NCBI GenBank assembly: GCA_029260595.1 | Contig: JAJDCY010000006.1 | Span: forward strand, 1 to 64,000 | DNA from: Phycisphaeraceae bacterium | GTDB taxonomy: Bacteria; Planctomycetota; Phycisphaerae; Phycisphaerales; Phycisphaeraceae | Reading direction: 5' to 3' | DNA: 64,000 nt | Shown here: one piece after another, positions 17,514 through 26,704 of the stretch | Layout: every line of letters begins with the position of its first letter | How positions within the stretch are numbered: position 1 is the first letter of the stretch | Notes under the pieces: generated by a model | Database searches by the model: none | Told to the model about the DNA's origin: nothing | What the model saw: only the letters and a program-made list of their open reading frames with translations | Position numbers and translations under genes: made by a program

Positions 17514-18791
17514 ATGCATCACCGATCCGTCCGCCACCGGACACAAGCCCTGACAAATCGCAAGTTGGCCCTGTCAGCCGCTATCTCATTAAACGCATTG
17601 AGTGCATCGACCGCACTCGGCGCCCCGGTCACCGTCCTGGAAACCCACGACACCGCACTGCTGCCGGTAACCGCCGACCCGACCGGCCTGGCCTTCGACA
17701 CCACGACGGACAAGATGTTCGTCGTCGACGACGGGGCCGACGTTATCGCGCGCTTCACGCCCGGCGATTCCTTCGCCGCGACCCACACCAACACCACACT
17801 CAGCCTGGCCGCCGGCGGGACGGATGTCGACACGTTCACACTGACAGCCGCACACCTGCCGGGCCTGTCCGCCGGCGACAGCTTCGTCGCGTGGCTCTCC
17901 GTTGACGGCGGGCTCGGGGCCCCCAACACCGTTCTGGGCTCGTTCGACGACCAGCCCACCTCGATGGTGATCAGAACCAATAATGCAAGTGGGTTCACGC
18001 CCACGCAGATCAGCTCGCTGGTCCACGGAGCCGTGAACCCCGACGGCACGATCCGCCTGAAGGTAAGCGGCCACGACGATTTTAACTTTAACGGCCAGTC
18101 GGACTCCACCCCGGCCAACGGACACGGCGAGGTTGGCAACTACGATTTGTCGGTCGGCACGGGGAACCTGCAACTGTTCCTGACCCAACCCCCGGTGGAC
18201 GACCCGGAAGGCGCCGCGTTCGACGGCACGAACCTGTGGGTCTCCAACGGCACGGGATCGGGCGGTTCGGACGCGTCCCTCTTCAAGATCAACCCGGCCG
18301 ACGGGTCTGTGCTGATGAGTTTCGACCTGCCCGCAACAACAGGCGGCGCGATCGACGATGCCGAGGGCCTGGCCTGGGACGGGACGAACATCTGGGTTAG
18401 CGCGGATCAGGACATCTTCAAGATCGACCCCACCGATGGGTCGCTGATCAACATGGCCACGCTTGTCGGGGTCGACCTTCAGGGGCTTGCGTTCAACGGC
18501 ACACACATCCTGGCCGGCGACAGCAACAACGACGAGATCCTGTTTATCAATCCCGCGACCCTGGTCGTCGACGGGGTATGGGACGACCTGCCGGACTCGC
18601 CCGACGGGCTCACGTTTGACGGGACGGACGTGTGGTTCTCCGACGAGAGCAGCGAGCGGCTGTACAAGATCACGGCCGCCACCCCACCGCTAAGCGAAAT
18701 CCCCGAGCCGTCGACCGGCATCATCCTCGCCGGAGTGTTGACCACACTAGCGCTGAACAACCGACGCAACTCGGATGATTCACTTCGATAA
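17514..18791 (+). CDS. Secreted PEP-CTERM protein with NHL/SMP-30-like beta-propeller repeats
   Basis: The 425-residue protein starts at the ATG at 17514 after GGAGG and has a signal peptide (basic start, then LALSAAISLNALSASTALG). At least four repeats of a D-xEGLAWDGTNIWVS plus IFKIDPTDGSL pattern follow (about 220-400), which suggests beta-propeller blades. The end is a PEP-CTERM tail: EIPEPST, a hydrophobic helix and NNRR-type basic residues. Such tails direct export and anchoring through an exosortase, which is not in this window. It is therefore probably an extracellular or surface-attached binding protein of unknown ligand. Confidence 0.85.
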   Translation: MHHRSVRHRTQALTNRKLALSAAISLNALSASTALGAPVTVLETHDTALLPVTADPTGLAFDTTTDKMFVVDDGADVIARFTPGDSFAATHTNTTLSLAAGGTDVDTFTLTAAHLPGLSAGDSFVAWLSVDGGLGAPNTVLGSFDDQPTSMVIRTNNASGFTPTQISSLVHGAVNPDGTIRLKVSGHDDFNFNGQSDSTPANGHGEVGNYDLSVGTGNLQLFLTQPPVDDPEGAAFDGTNLWVSNGTGSGGSDASLFKINPADGSVLMSFDLPATTGGAIDDAEGLAWDGTNIWVSADQDIFKIDPTDGSLINMATLVGVDLQGLAFNGTHILAGDSNNDEILFINPATLVVDGVWDDLPDSPDGLTFDGTDVWFSDESSERLYKITAATPPLSEIPEPSTGIILAGVLTTLALNNRRNSDDSLR

Positions 18792-18837
18792 CTGCCGATG
18801 AATTGAGCGCCGCTTAGCCGCGGGCGGCGAGCCTCGC

Positions 18838-19791
18838 CTACAACCCCAACCGTGCGCGCTTCGCATCCCATTCCGCTTGCTCGCGCTTGTTGTCGGTGGC
18901 TAGCGGTTTGCCGGCTCGGAGCGATTCGATCTCCAAACGGGTCAGGTGCGCCCCCTCCAAGCGATAGTCGCGGAACGCCTCGCACGTCAGCGGCACGATC
19001 GGTTCGATCAGCGCGAACATCGCATCGGCGTAATCGCGGATCTCGGCCTGCGCGTGGCTGTCCATCCGCAGACTCAAAAAGTGCAGCAGGTTGTGCAGGT
19101 CACACTTCCAATACCACTCGGTGTAGACATTCACCGGCAGCCCGATGCGTGCCAGCTCGCGGCTGACACCCTTTTCCAGCAACTTCTCATACTCGCGGTA
19201 CTGGCCCTGACAACGGTCCAAGTACTCGAGAAACTCCTTCGCCGTGCCCGCATCGACCGCTTCGTCGCCACCCTGCCGGTTCGTCGCGGACTGCCCGCGT
19301 ACCGACTCAGCCGTCGGCGTGTAGAAGCGATCCGGCACGACCGAATACCTGGCCGAGTACTCGTTGACGTTCGCCGTGCGGTGACGGATCCACTGGCGAG
19401 CCACAAAAATCGGCATCACCACGTGGAACTTAAACTCCACCATCTCGAACGGCGTCGTGTGCCGGTGACGCAGCAGATACCGGATCAGCCCACGGTCCTC
19501 GTTGAGCCGCTTGGTCCCCTGCCCGTAACTCACCCGCGCCGCCTGCACGATCGCCGCGTCGGCTGTCCGCCCCTCGGGGATCATCCGCGGCATCACATCG
19601 ACCAGCGCGACCAGTCCGTGGTCGTGAACCTTCACGTCACGCCGCGCATCGCCGCCCATCACATCGTGCGTCGGCGACTCAAACGGCACGCGCTTGACTG
19701 TCGGCCCCGGCATCGAGCCTGGCACGGAGCTTGGCACGGCTACCGACACGGGCTGCGATACGGCGTTTGATCCGGATTCTGTGGCTGTCAT
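18838..19791 (-). CDS. thyX: Flavin-dependent thymidylate synthase ThyX
   Basis: The 317-residue protein has the ThyX signature RHRTANVNEYSARYS (RHRx7S), preceded by FVARQWI, the HTTPFEMVEFKFHV segment and VVPDRFYTP. ThyX makes dTMP from dUMP with methylene-tetrahydrofolate and FAD, releasing tetrahydrofolate rather than dihydrofolate. It is longer than the typical 220-260 residues because of an N-terminal extension (about 50 residues) before GLVALVDVMPRM. No thyA is seen in the window. The start at 19791 (ATG) is the first in-frame codon; a shorter form is possible. It is divergent from the pterin dehydratase gene. Confidence 0.93.
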   Translation of the reverse strand: MTATESGSNAVSQPVSVAVPSSVPGSMPGPTVKRVPFESPTHDVMGGDARRDVKVHDHGLVALVDVMPRMIPEGRTADAAIVQAARVSYGQGTKRLNEDRGLIRYLLRHRHTTPFEMVEFKFHVVMPIFVARQWIRHRTANVNEYSARYSVVPDRFYTPTAESVRGQSATNRQGGDEAVDAGTAKEFLEYLDRCQGQYREYEKLLEKGVSRELARIGLPVNVYTEWYWKCDLHNLLHFLSLRMDSHAQAEIRDYADAMFALIEPIVPLTCEAFRDYRLEGAHLTRLEIESLRAGKPLATDNKREQAEWDAKRARLGL

Positions 19792-19951
19792 ACCACTATC
19801 TTACCCCAACGATGCCCGTGACGGGGCTCGGATATCGGGATCGGCGGGATTGACCGGACCCGCTTTCGGACCATAATCAAGGCACGATCACCGACCCACC
19901 ACCCCCACCGCCACCGGGCCGCCCCGCCGCGACCAACCCAAGGCCAAACGC

Positions 19952-20317
19952 ATGGAAACACAGACACCCGACGAGCTTGCCGCAAAAAAGTGTGCCCCCT
20001 GCGAGGGCGGTGTCCCCCCCTACTCACCCCAGCAAGCCCAGGCACAAGCCGACAAACTCGCCGGGTGGAAGCTCACTCACGACGGTAAACGCATCCGGCG
20101 CGACTGGGCGGCCCGTGACTTCCTCGCCGGCCTCGAGTTCATCGCCAAGGTCGCCCAGGTCGCCGAAAACCAGGGCCACCACCCCGATGTCCACCTCGAG
20201 AGCTACCGCAACGTCTGGATCGAGATCTGGACCCACGCCATCGGCGGCCTCTCCGAAAACGACTTCATCCTCGCCGCCCGCATCGACACGCTCCCAATCG
20301 ACACACAGCCCGACTGA
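19952..20317 (+). CDS. phhB: 4a-hydroxytetrahydrobiopterin dehydratase
   Basis: The 121-residue protein carries the complete pterin-4a-carbinolamine dehydratase signature: the AENQGHHPDVHLESYRNVWI segment followed by TH-IGGLSENDFILAARID, with the two catalytic-region His residues adjacent. It removes water from 4a-hydroxytetrahydropterin so the cofactor can be recycled. No aromatic amino acid hydroxylase is in the window, so its partner is unknown; in some bacteria the enzyme instead aids molybdopterin or folate metabolism. It has a short Cys-containing N-terminal extension (KKCAPCEGG) that may bind metal. Confidence 0.92.
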   Translation: METQTPDELAAKKCAPCEGGVPPYSPQQAQAQADKLAGWKLTHDGKRIRRDWAARDFLAGLEFIAKVAQVAENQGHHPDVHLESYRNVWIEIWTHAIGGLSENDFILAARIDTLPIDTQPD

Positions 20318-20330
20318 TCCACGACAACGC

Positions 20331-20358
20331 TTGCCCCCTCGGCCGCACGGGCTAGAAT
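20331..20358 (+). promoter_or_regulatory. Candidate promoter of tRNA-Glu
   Basis: TTGCCC (20331-20336) and TAGAAT (20353-20358) are separated by 16 bases, and the tRNA begins 20 bases after the -10. This is a good match to the sigma-70-type consensus. Confidence 0.55.
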
Positions 20359-20378
20359 CCTGCTCACAACCCACCACC

Positions 20379-20453
20379 GGCCCCGTCGTCTAGTCAGGTC
20401 TAGGACACCAGGTTTTCATCCTGGTAACACGGGTTCAAATCCCGTCGGGGTCA
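20379..20453 (+). tRNA. tRNA-Glu (anticodon TTC)
   Basis: The 75-base sequence folds as a complete cloverleaf. The acceptor GGCCCCG pairs with CGGGGTC, the anticodon stem CCAGG pairs with CCTGG around loop TTTTCAT (anticodon TTC) and the T stem ACGGG pairs with CCCGT. The discriminator is A (20453) and CCA is not encoded. Confidence 0.97.
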
Positions 20454-20777
20454 TTCGCGGAACTTCGCGATAGACGGTCGGTATCGGGCAGGTCTGCGGC
20501 TCGGGGAGGTGGCGAGAGGGGCTGGCGGAACACCCCGATCGGGAATGGGCAAGATCGCACTGCCGGCGAGGAGGAAAGACGGGCGAGCCCTTCAACGCCC
20601 GCCTATCCCAGCCCGCCCATCCCATTTGGGTCGCCGGATTACAACCGGACACCCCGTCTAGCCGATCAATACTCACACGGAGCCCGCCAACCGTAGGGCG
20701 GCCCGTCCAACACGCGGCTAGCCGCACCCGAGTGTGCGGCCGATGCTGGTCCGGCAAGACCCCGACAAGGCACCCTC
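20454..20777. other. Intergenic stretch after tRNA-Glu
   Basis: The 324 bases between the tRNA and the GH15 gene contain no convincing ORF, RNA or terminator. Confidence 0.4.
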
Positions 20778-23027
20778 ATGCCACGTGACATCCCAGTGGG
20801 CAACGGACAGATGCTGGTCGGCTTCGACCAACACTATCAATTGCGCGACCTCTACTTCCCTCACGTCGGGCAGGAAAACCACGCCGGCGGTGGGCCCTGC
20901 CGATTCGGCGTCTGGTCCCCCCTGCCATCGGCCCCGAACACCAAAAACGACCGCCGACGCCGACGCCTGTATTGGTCGAGCCAGGGCTGGGACATCCGCC
21001 TCGGCTACAAACCCGACACCCTCGCCACCGACGTCGTCCTCCGCCACGGAATCCTCAAAATCGAGCTGCGCTGCTGCGACGTGGTCGACTTTCACCGCCC
21101 CGTCCTGGTGCGCCGCGTCGAGGCCATCAACCACGACAAACACGACCGCGAGGTGCGGCTGTTCCACCACCAGGACTTCTACATCTACGGGACCAAGGTC
21201 GGAGACACCGCCTACTTCGACCCCGAACTGCGCTGCCTGATCCACTACCGCGCCAACCGCTACCTCATGGCCAGTTGGTACGCCGACGGCGAGCCGCGCA
21301 ACGACGAGTACGCCACGGGGACGGCTGGGTTCCACGGGGCCGAGGGCACATGGCGCGACGCGGAGGACGGGCGTCTGGGCAACAACGCGATCGCTCAGGG
21401 CGCCGTCGATTCGACCGTCATGCTGCAGATGCACCTGGCACCGGGTGAGCACCGCGTTGGATACCTCGTCATCGGCGCCGGCCGCAACCACGACGACATG
21501 CGCGAGCTGCACCGATTCCTGCACCGCGAAGGGCCACAAGGCGTGATCGACCGGACCAAGGCCTACTGGCGGCTGTGGCTGGCCGCGACGCCCGCCGACG
21601 TCCCCTTCGCCGACAGCACGGCCGCACCGCCCGACCGCGTGGTCGATCTCTACAAACGATCGCTGCTGATTGTGCGCACACAGATCGACAACGACGGCGC
21701 GATCATCGCGGCCAACGACACCGACATCATGCAGTTCTCGCGCGACACCTACAGCTACCTCTGGCCGCGCGACGGAGCGCTCGTCGCGGCCGGGCTCGAC
21801 GACGCCGGTTTCCCCGACGTCGCGCGATCCTTCTACCGCCTGTGCGCGCGCATCATCGACCCGCAAGGCTACTTCGTACACAAGTACAACCCCGACGGAT
21901 CGCCCGCATCGAGTTGGCACCCCTGGATCAGCCTCGGTAAGCCGCAGCTACCGATCCAGGAAGACGAAACCGCCCTGGTCATCTGGGCGCTGTGGCGCCA
22001 CTACGAACGCTACCGCGATATCGAGTTCGTCCGGCCGCTGTGGGCCAGCCTGATCATCCGCGCCGCGGACTTCCTCGTACGCTTCCGCGACCCGACAACC
22101 CACCTGCCGCTACCCAGCTACGACCTGTGGGAGGAACGCTGGGGCGTCCACGCGTTCACCGTCGCGACGGTTTATGGCGGGCTGCGAGCGGCGCAGGAGT
22201 TCGCCCAGTGCTTCGGCGATCAACGCCGCGCCGCGACCTACCGCGATGCAGCTAACGAGGTGCGTGACGCATTTTGTCAGCGGTTCTGGTCCGACCAGCA
22301 CGACCGATTCCTGCGACGCATCGTCCCGCTCGACCACGACCGAACCGCGCGCCTCATGGCCGATGTGATCGCCGGTCGCACCCCGCAGCCCGATGCCCCG
22401 AACGATCCGGCGAACAGCCCGGCCCCCGACCCGCTCGATTATGAGTACGACCCGATCATCGACAGCTCGATGTTCGCGATCTTCGCGATGGGGATGCTCG
22501 ACCCGCACGACCCGCGTGTCGAGAAGACCATGAACGCGATCGAGCAACGCCTGTGGGTCAAGACACCCGTCGGCGGCGTCGCGCGGTACGAGGGCGACAG
22601 CTACCACCGCATCAGCGACGACACCGAGCGCGTCCCCGGCAACGCCTGGTTCATCTGCACGCTGTGGCTGGCCGACTGGCGCATCGCCCGCGCCGCGTCT
22701 GTCGCCGAGCTGCGCGAGGCACTGCCGATCCTCGAATGGGTCGCCGACCACGCGCTGCCCTCGGGTGTGCTCGCCGAACAGGTCGACCCACACACCAACG
22801 CCCCGCTAAGCGTCTCGCCCCTGACCTGGAGCCACGCCACCTTCGTCACCAGCTTCATGGCCTACCGCCACAAACTCGAAACCATGTCCGTCTGCCCAAC
22901 CTGCACCCAACCCCACCGCGCCCACCTCGCCCCCATCCCACGGCCAAACGGCAACGGCATGGGCAATCCAAGCGTGAACCCCGCTACGCCAACCGCCACC
23001 GAACCCCAGGCAGAAACCACCAGTTAA
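20778..23027 (+). CDS. Glycoside hydrolase family 15 (glucoamylase-like)
   Basis: The 749-residue protein matches bacterial GH15 enzymes. An N-terminal beta-sandwich (about 1-280, starting PVGNGQMLVGFDQHYQLRDLYFPHVG) is followed by an (alpha/alpha)6 barrel with the YSYLWPRDGALVAAGL motif, SLGKPQLPIQEDETALVIWALW and the catalytic-region YDLWEERWGVHAFTVATVYGGL; the glutamates in WEER are the likely acid. A Cys-containing tail (VCPTCTQPH) at the C-terminus may bind zinc. GH15 enzymes cleave alpha-linked glucose or trehalose from chain ends. There is no signal peptide, so it probably acts on intracellular glycogen or maltodextrin. Confidence 0.9.
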   Translation: MPRDIPVGNGQMLVGFDQHYQLRDLYFPHVGQENHAGGGPCRFGVWSPLPSAPNTKNDRRRRRLYWSSQGWDIRLGYKPDTLATDVVLRHGILKIELRCCDVVDFHRPVLVRRVEAINHDKHDREVRLFHHQDFYIYGTKVGDTAYFDPELRCLIHYRANRYLMASWYADGEPRNDEYATGTAGFHGAEGTWRDAEDGRLGNNAIAQGAVDSTVMLQMHLAPGEHRVGYLVIGAGRNHDDMRELHRFLHREGPQGVIDRTKAYWRLWLAATPADVPFADSTAAPPDRVVDLYKRSLLIVRTQIDNDGAIIAANDTDIMQFSRDTYSYLWPRDGALVAAGLDDAGFPDVARSFYRLCARIIDPQGYFVHKYNPDGSPASSWHPWISLGKPQLPIQEDETALVIWALWRHYERYRDIEFVRPLWASLIIRAADFLVRFRDPTTHLPLPSYDLWEERWGVHAFTVATVYGGLRAAQEFAQCFGDQRRAATYRDAANEVRDAFCQRFWSDQHDRFLRRIVPLDHDRTARLMADVIAGRTPQPDAPNDPANSPAPDPLDYEYDPIIDSSMFAIFAMGMLDPHDPRVEKTMNAIEQRLWVKTPVGGVARYEGDSYHRISDDTERVPGNAWFICTLWLADWRIARAASVAELREALPILEWVADHALPSGVLAEQVDPHTNAPLSVSPLTWSHATFVTSFMAYRHKLETMSVCPTCTQPHRAHLAPIPRPNGNGMGNPSVNPATPTATEPQAETTS

Positions 23028-23062
23028 CCCACGAAGTCTCGATGGGCCGGGCAACTGAGCAA

Positions 23063-23092
23063 CACTGACAAGCGGATTTGCCGGTGCCACCC
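23063..23092. repeat. REP-like palindrome, diverged copy
   Basis: CACTGACAAG, a CGGA loop and TTTGCCGGTG are followed by CCACCC. The arms pair imperfectly (one mismatch and two wobble pairs), but the loop and flank are identical to the perfect copy at 51785-51816. It lies in the convergent gap between the GH15 and GT2 genes, the usual type of location for REP elements. Confidence 0.6.
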
Positions 23093-23254
23093 AACGGACG
23101 GATGAAGGTCACCGACAGCACATCGGCGATGTTTTTGTCGCCGCACGCGGTAACTACGCGTACGAATCCGGGCGGTGTGTTCCAGCCCTTGCCCTGTCGG
23201 GACGGTTGATCCGGTTCGCCCAAGATCGCCCGTTCGGACCGGCAAACACCGCGG

Positions 23255-24844
23255 TCAACCGGAACCGACGGCTTCAGCCGACACTGGTCGGGTTGCGGGG
23301 TCTGTCGCTGTCTCGACTTGCGGCGTGTCGGGCAGGCGTTTGGCCAGGGCGATCATGTCGCGGTTGGGGTTGTCGCCAAGCGGATCGACAAACAGATCCC
23401 AGCCACCGACCGCGCGGATCTGCGTCGTGAGTTGCGGCCACTGGTACCGGTGCTCGTGGTCAGTCGGGCAGTCTTCGCGCGCGGCGGCGCGGCGCGAGAT
23501 GATGCCCAGTGTCTTGCCCGGGCCGAGCACGCGGTGAGCCTCGGCGAGCAAGCCCACCGGGTTGGGGTGACATTCGAGTTGGTCGAACAACAGCAACAGG
23601 TCGGTTTGCCCGTTTTCGAGCGGGAGGCGACGTAGGTCCGGCTGGTGTTCGAAGCGCGGCGGCCCCCCGTGGTACTGACGGCTGGAGACGCACTGACGCG
23701 CGAACGCGACGCGCGCTTCGTTAAGCTCGAGCCCGGTGCATGAGACACCGCGTAGCGCGATCAGGTGGCCGAGCAGCCCACACCCGGCGCCGACGAGCAC
23801 GATGGTCTTCGCTTTGGGTTCCTGCTGCGCGAGGTCCGTTGCGACACCGACACGGTAGTCGACCGCGGTACGGAACGCGGGGTCTTTCGCGTAACGGCCC
23901 CACTCGGTTGATTCGATGTGGATCGGCGTTGACACGGGTGGCTGCGACGCGGCTTCGTCACCGGCGAACCAGCGCGCGTTCCACAGCAGCGGCGTACCGC
24001 GATACCGCCGGCGGACCGCGTCCAGGTCCGGCGCGATGCGGTTAAAGCCCCACTTGTCCTCGAAGACTCTCAGCGATCGCACCACGCCCTTGCCGCTGTC
24101 CGCAGCCGTCTTGCGCGCGACGCGCAGCCCGTGGTGGTGGATGAACTCGATCTGTGGGACCGCGATGCACTGCCAGCCTCGTAGGCGTGCGCGCAGGCCA
24201 AAATCAATCGTCTGACCGCGCAGAAAATCCTCGTCGTAACCGTCCAGATCGTCAAAGACTTCTTTGCGACAGCAATAGAAGCAACCCATCACGTGGTCCA
24301 CTTCCATCGGGTGCCGCACCGCGTAGCGATCGTGGCCGGCGGCGATGTGCGTGTAACCGTTGGGGTGCAGGATCCAGTCACCGAACGCGTGGATGCGCAG
24401 ATCCTCGCGCAACTGCTTCGGGCCAACGACGCCCAGCCGTGGCGGGCCTTCGTCAAACACCCTGCAGAGCTTGGACACCCAATTCCTGGTGAGGCATACC
24501 ACGTCTCCGTCGAGGCGCGCGAGGATGTCGCCGGCGGCTCGGCGGCTGAGGATATTCGCTGTGCGCGCGAGCACACCGCAGTGCTCCGCTTCGATCAGTT
24601 CGAGGAACGGTTGCCCATCCGGCCGGGTGCGACGCGACCACTCGCGCAGCGTCGCGACGCTGTCGTCGGTCGAGCCGTCGTCATACGCGATGATCTCGAA
24701 CGGCGTGGCTTCGTCGGCCAGTGTGTCGTGCAACGACTGCAGCAATTCGCCGATAAGGTCGCGCATCGCTCCGTGCGAGCTTTCGCGGCCGTTGTTGTAG
24801 TTGGGGATCAGGATGGAAACGCGTGGCGTTGCGTTGGTGGTCAT
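23255..24844 (-). CDS. GT2 glycosyltransferase fused to a SAM methyltransferase
   Basis: This 529-residue protein has an N-terminal GT-A family 2 domain (about 1-280: SILIPNYNNG, IAYDDGSTDDS, DILARLDGDVVCL with the DGD metal site and a DEDFLRGQTIDFG late motif) and a C-terminal Rossmann methyltransferase (about 345-500: IVLVGAGCGLLGHLIAL, LELNEARVAFA, LLLFDQLECHPNP). Fusion of sugar transfer and methylation suits a two-step modification of one glycan. The ATG at 24844 sits two bases after AAGGAG, a tight spacing. It is downstream of GT4 and methyltransferase genes and the flagellins, so flagellin glycan synthesis is a likely but unproved role. Confidence 0.82.
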   Translation of the reverse strand: MTTNATPRVSILIPNYNNGRESSHGAMRDLIGELLQSLHDTLADEATPFEIIAYDDGSTDDSVATLREWSRRTRPDGQPFLELIEAEHCGVLARTANILSRRAAGDILARLDGDVVCLTRNWVSKLCRVFDEGPPRLGVVGPKQLREDLRIHAFGDWILHPNGYTHIAAGHDRYAVRHPMEVDHVMGCFYCCRKEVFDDLDGYDEDFLRGQTIDFGLRARLRGWQCIAVPQIEFIHHHGLRVARKTAADSGKGVVRSLRVFEDKWGFNRIAPDLDAVRRRYRGTPLLWNARWFAGDEAASQPPVSTPIHIESTEWGRYAKDPAFRTAVDYRVGVATDLAQQEPKAKTIVLVGAGCGLLGHLIALRGVSCTGLELNEARVAFARQCVSSRQYHGGPPRFEHQPDLRRLPLENGQTDLLLLFDQLECHPNPVGLLAEAHRVLGPGKTLGIISRRAAAREDCPTDHEHRYQWPQLTTQIRAVGGWDLFVDPLGDNPNRDMIALAKRLPDTPQVETATDPATRPVSAEAVGSG

Positions 24845-24913
24845 GGCTCCTTGGACCCTCCCTGAGAAATATTCATGCGATTCTACGTTCGTCTTCGGCG
24901 TGATCGGGTGGTG

Positions 24914-25918
24914 TCAGCCGGCCAACGCGGCCTCGAACAGTTGCGCGTACACCTGGGCGCGGCGCTTCCAGGTCCAGTGGTCGACGACCGTCTGGCGTGC
25001 AGCGTCACCCATCGCGCGTACCTGGTCCGGGTGCTCGCGACACCAAAACAGCCGCTCGGCAAACGCATCGACGGTCGGCTCCACCAGAAACCCATTTTCT
25101 CCGTCGTTAATCAATTCCTCCGCGATCCCGACGCGCGTTGAGATCAGCGCGCACCCCGATGCGGCCGCCTCGACCAGTGGCCCCTGCGAGCCCTCGGTGC
25201 TGCTGGCGCAGAGGTAGACGTCGATCAGTCGGTAGTACTCGGGCATCTGATCGGGCGGGACGTGGCTGAGTTCGCGCGTCGCTGCGACCAGCGGTACGCC
25301 GGCGGTCGTGCACGCCGGCACAACGACTGACATAAACCTTTTGATGTCGCCTTCTTTGCGGTGGACCGCCCCGCACCAGCCCGCACGCATGATCGGGTTG
25401 GTGCGACCGGCGGGCGGCGGCGTAAACACAGTCGGGTCAATCCCGTTGCTCGTGGTGAAGACGCGATCACCCAGGCCGAGCGCACGGCAGCGCGCGGATA
25501 TCTTCTCGTTGACACAACCGATTGCGGTGAAGCGTTCGAATCGCTCGGGTACGAACATCTCGGGCTGGTGGTCCATCGAACAGTCGCTGTGCACACCGAC
25601 CACCATCGGGCAGACTGACAGCGCGTCGTACACGACTTCGGGCATGATGGGCGAGAAGCAATACACCGCGTCGAATCCTGCCGCGTAGGACCGCAGGCTC
25701 TGGGGCGACATCTCGCACAGGCGGGTGGCCGGGAAGATCTCGATCTGGAAGCGATCGGAGAGCGCACCGGTTAACGCGGCCGCGATGTTGCCAAACGCCC
25801 ATCCCTCCATATCAGTGACGGCGAGGATGCGCGGCCGCATGGCTGCGGGCGCACGTTCGCCTTGAGGCGCGATCGATGGCGCTGCGGTCGAGCCCTCCCT
25901 GGCGGTCGCGTGGGTCAT
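24914..25918 (-). CDS. GT4-family glycosyltransferase
   Basis: The protein of about 334 residues has the N-terminal RILAVTDMEGWAFGNIA start and a C-terminal GT-B domain with AGWCGAVHRKEGDI, YLCASSTEGSQGPLVEAAASGCALISTRVG (E-x7-E-type motif) and the ENGFLVEP strand. The ATG at 25918 overlaps the stop of the upstream methyltransferase by four bases (ATGA), which fixes the start better than the longer upstream frame. It probably adds a sugar to a surface or flagellar glycan in the same operon. Confidence 0.85.
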   Translation of the reverse strand: MTHATAREGSTAAPSIAPQGERAPAAMRPRILAVTDMEGWAFGNIAAALTGALSDRFQIEIFPATRLCEMSPQSLRSYAAGFDAVYCFSPIMPEVVYDALSVCPMVVGVHSDCSMDHQPEMFVPERFERFTAIGCVNEKISARCRALGLGDRVFTTSNGIDPTVFTPPPAGRTNPIMRAGWCGAVHRKEGDIKRFMSVVVPACTTAGVPLVAATRELSHVPPDQMPEYYRLIDVYLCASSTEGSQGPLVEAAASGCALISTRVGIAEELINDGENGFLVEPTVDAFAERLFWCREHPDQVRAMGDAARQTVVDHWTWKRRAQVYAQLFEAALAG

Positions 25919-26682
25919 GGTGTCGGCCTGACCGCCTGGTCGGCGGCGTGAGCGTTCGTCTGGATGCTTGGCGCGTCGCCGGCGGCAATCGCAGCGGGTG
26001 CGTCGCCAAGCCAACGGCGAGGGATCTCACCCGGCTGCGCGGGGCAAGCCTCAGCAATCAAGCCCGGGCAAGCCAAGCCGTGCGGGCCTAGGTGTTCTGG
26101 CTGTTCAGGCCCGAAGATGTAGCCGGCCAGCGCGTTAACGTGGAAACGATTTTTGTTCAGCAGTGTTTGGATTGTTGTCGGCGAGAACCAGTAGTTGTGA
26201 TCGGGGTTGACCATCTCCATCCCCTGATGTGCGTAGGCCAGGTTTTGGAATCGCAGCGCGTTGGGCACGGTCAAGATGAGATTCGTCTTGGGGCTCATCA
26301 CCGTTCGCAGGGCGTCGAGGAACAGCCCGGGGTTGTTCACGTGCTCCATGATCTCCGCGGCGATCACAACATCGAATCCAACATCCTTGGCGGGGGCGTA
26401 GGTCGCCGGGTCTTCGACGTTGCCGAAGAAGAGTTGGTAGGTGTCCGAATCCGGCGGCAGCAAGTGGCGCAGCGACGGGTCCAGGTCGATACCGACGTGC
26501 ATCGACGCGACCTCCTTGATCCATAGATGCAGCAGCGCGCCGGACTGGACCTTCTCGCGCGTCAAACCAACATCCATGAACCCCAGGTCGAGCACGCGTT
26601 TGTCTTTGCATCGCTCGAGCAGATACGGCTCGCGTCGGCCCAGCCGCAGGGGGGGGTATCGGTGATCGTTCTTCAGTGCCAT
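25915..26682 (-). CDS. Class I SAM-dependent methyltransferase
   Basis: The 255-residue protein has the motif I-like VLDLGFMDVGL (about 30-40, with glycine pattern weaker than usual), a strand-2 acidic end in VGIDLDPS, and FDVVIAAEIMEHVNNPGLFLDAL, the hallmark of Methyltransf_11/23 enzymes, followed by LILTVPNALR. A GGAG site precedes the ATG. The C-terminal 50 residues are Ala/Pro-rich and probably disordered. It overlaps the GT4 gene and follows the hypothetical gene by 22 bases, so it belongs to the flagellin-proximal glycan cluster. Substrate unknown. Confidence 0.82.
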   Translation of the reverse strand: MALKNDHRYPPLRLGRREPYLLERCKDKRVLDLGFMDVGLTREKVQSGALLHLWIKEVASMHVGIDLDPSLRHLLPPDSDTYQLFFGNVEDPATYAPAKDVGFDVVIAAEIMEHVNNPGLFLDALRTVMSPKTNLILTVPNALRFQNLAYAHQGMEMVNPDHNYWFSPTTIQTLLNKNRFHVNALAGYIFGPEQPEHLGPHGLACPGLIAEACPAQPGEIPRRWLGDAPAAIAAGDAPSIQTNAHAADQAVRPTP

Positions 26683-26704
26683 CAGCTCGCTCCGTGTTCA
26701 ATGT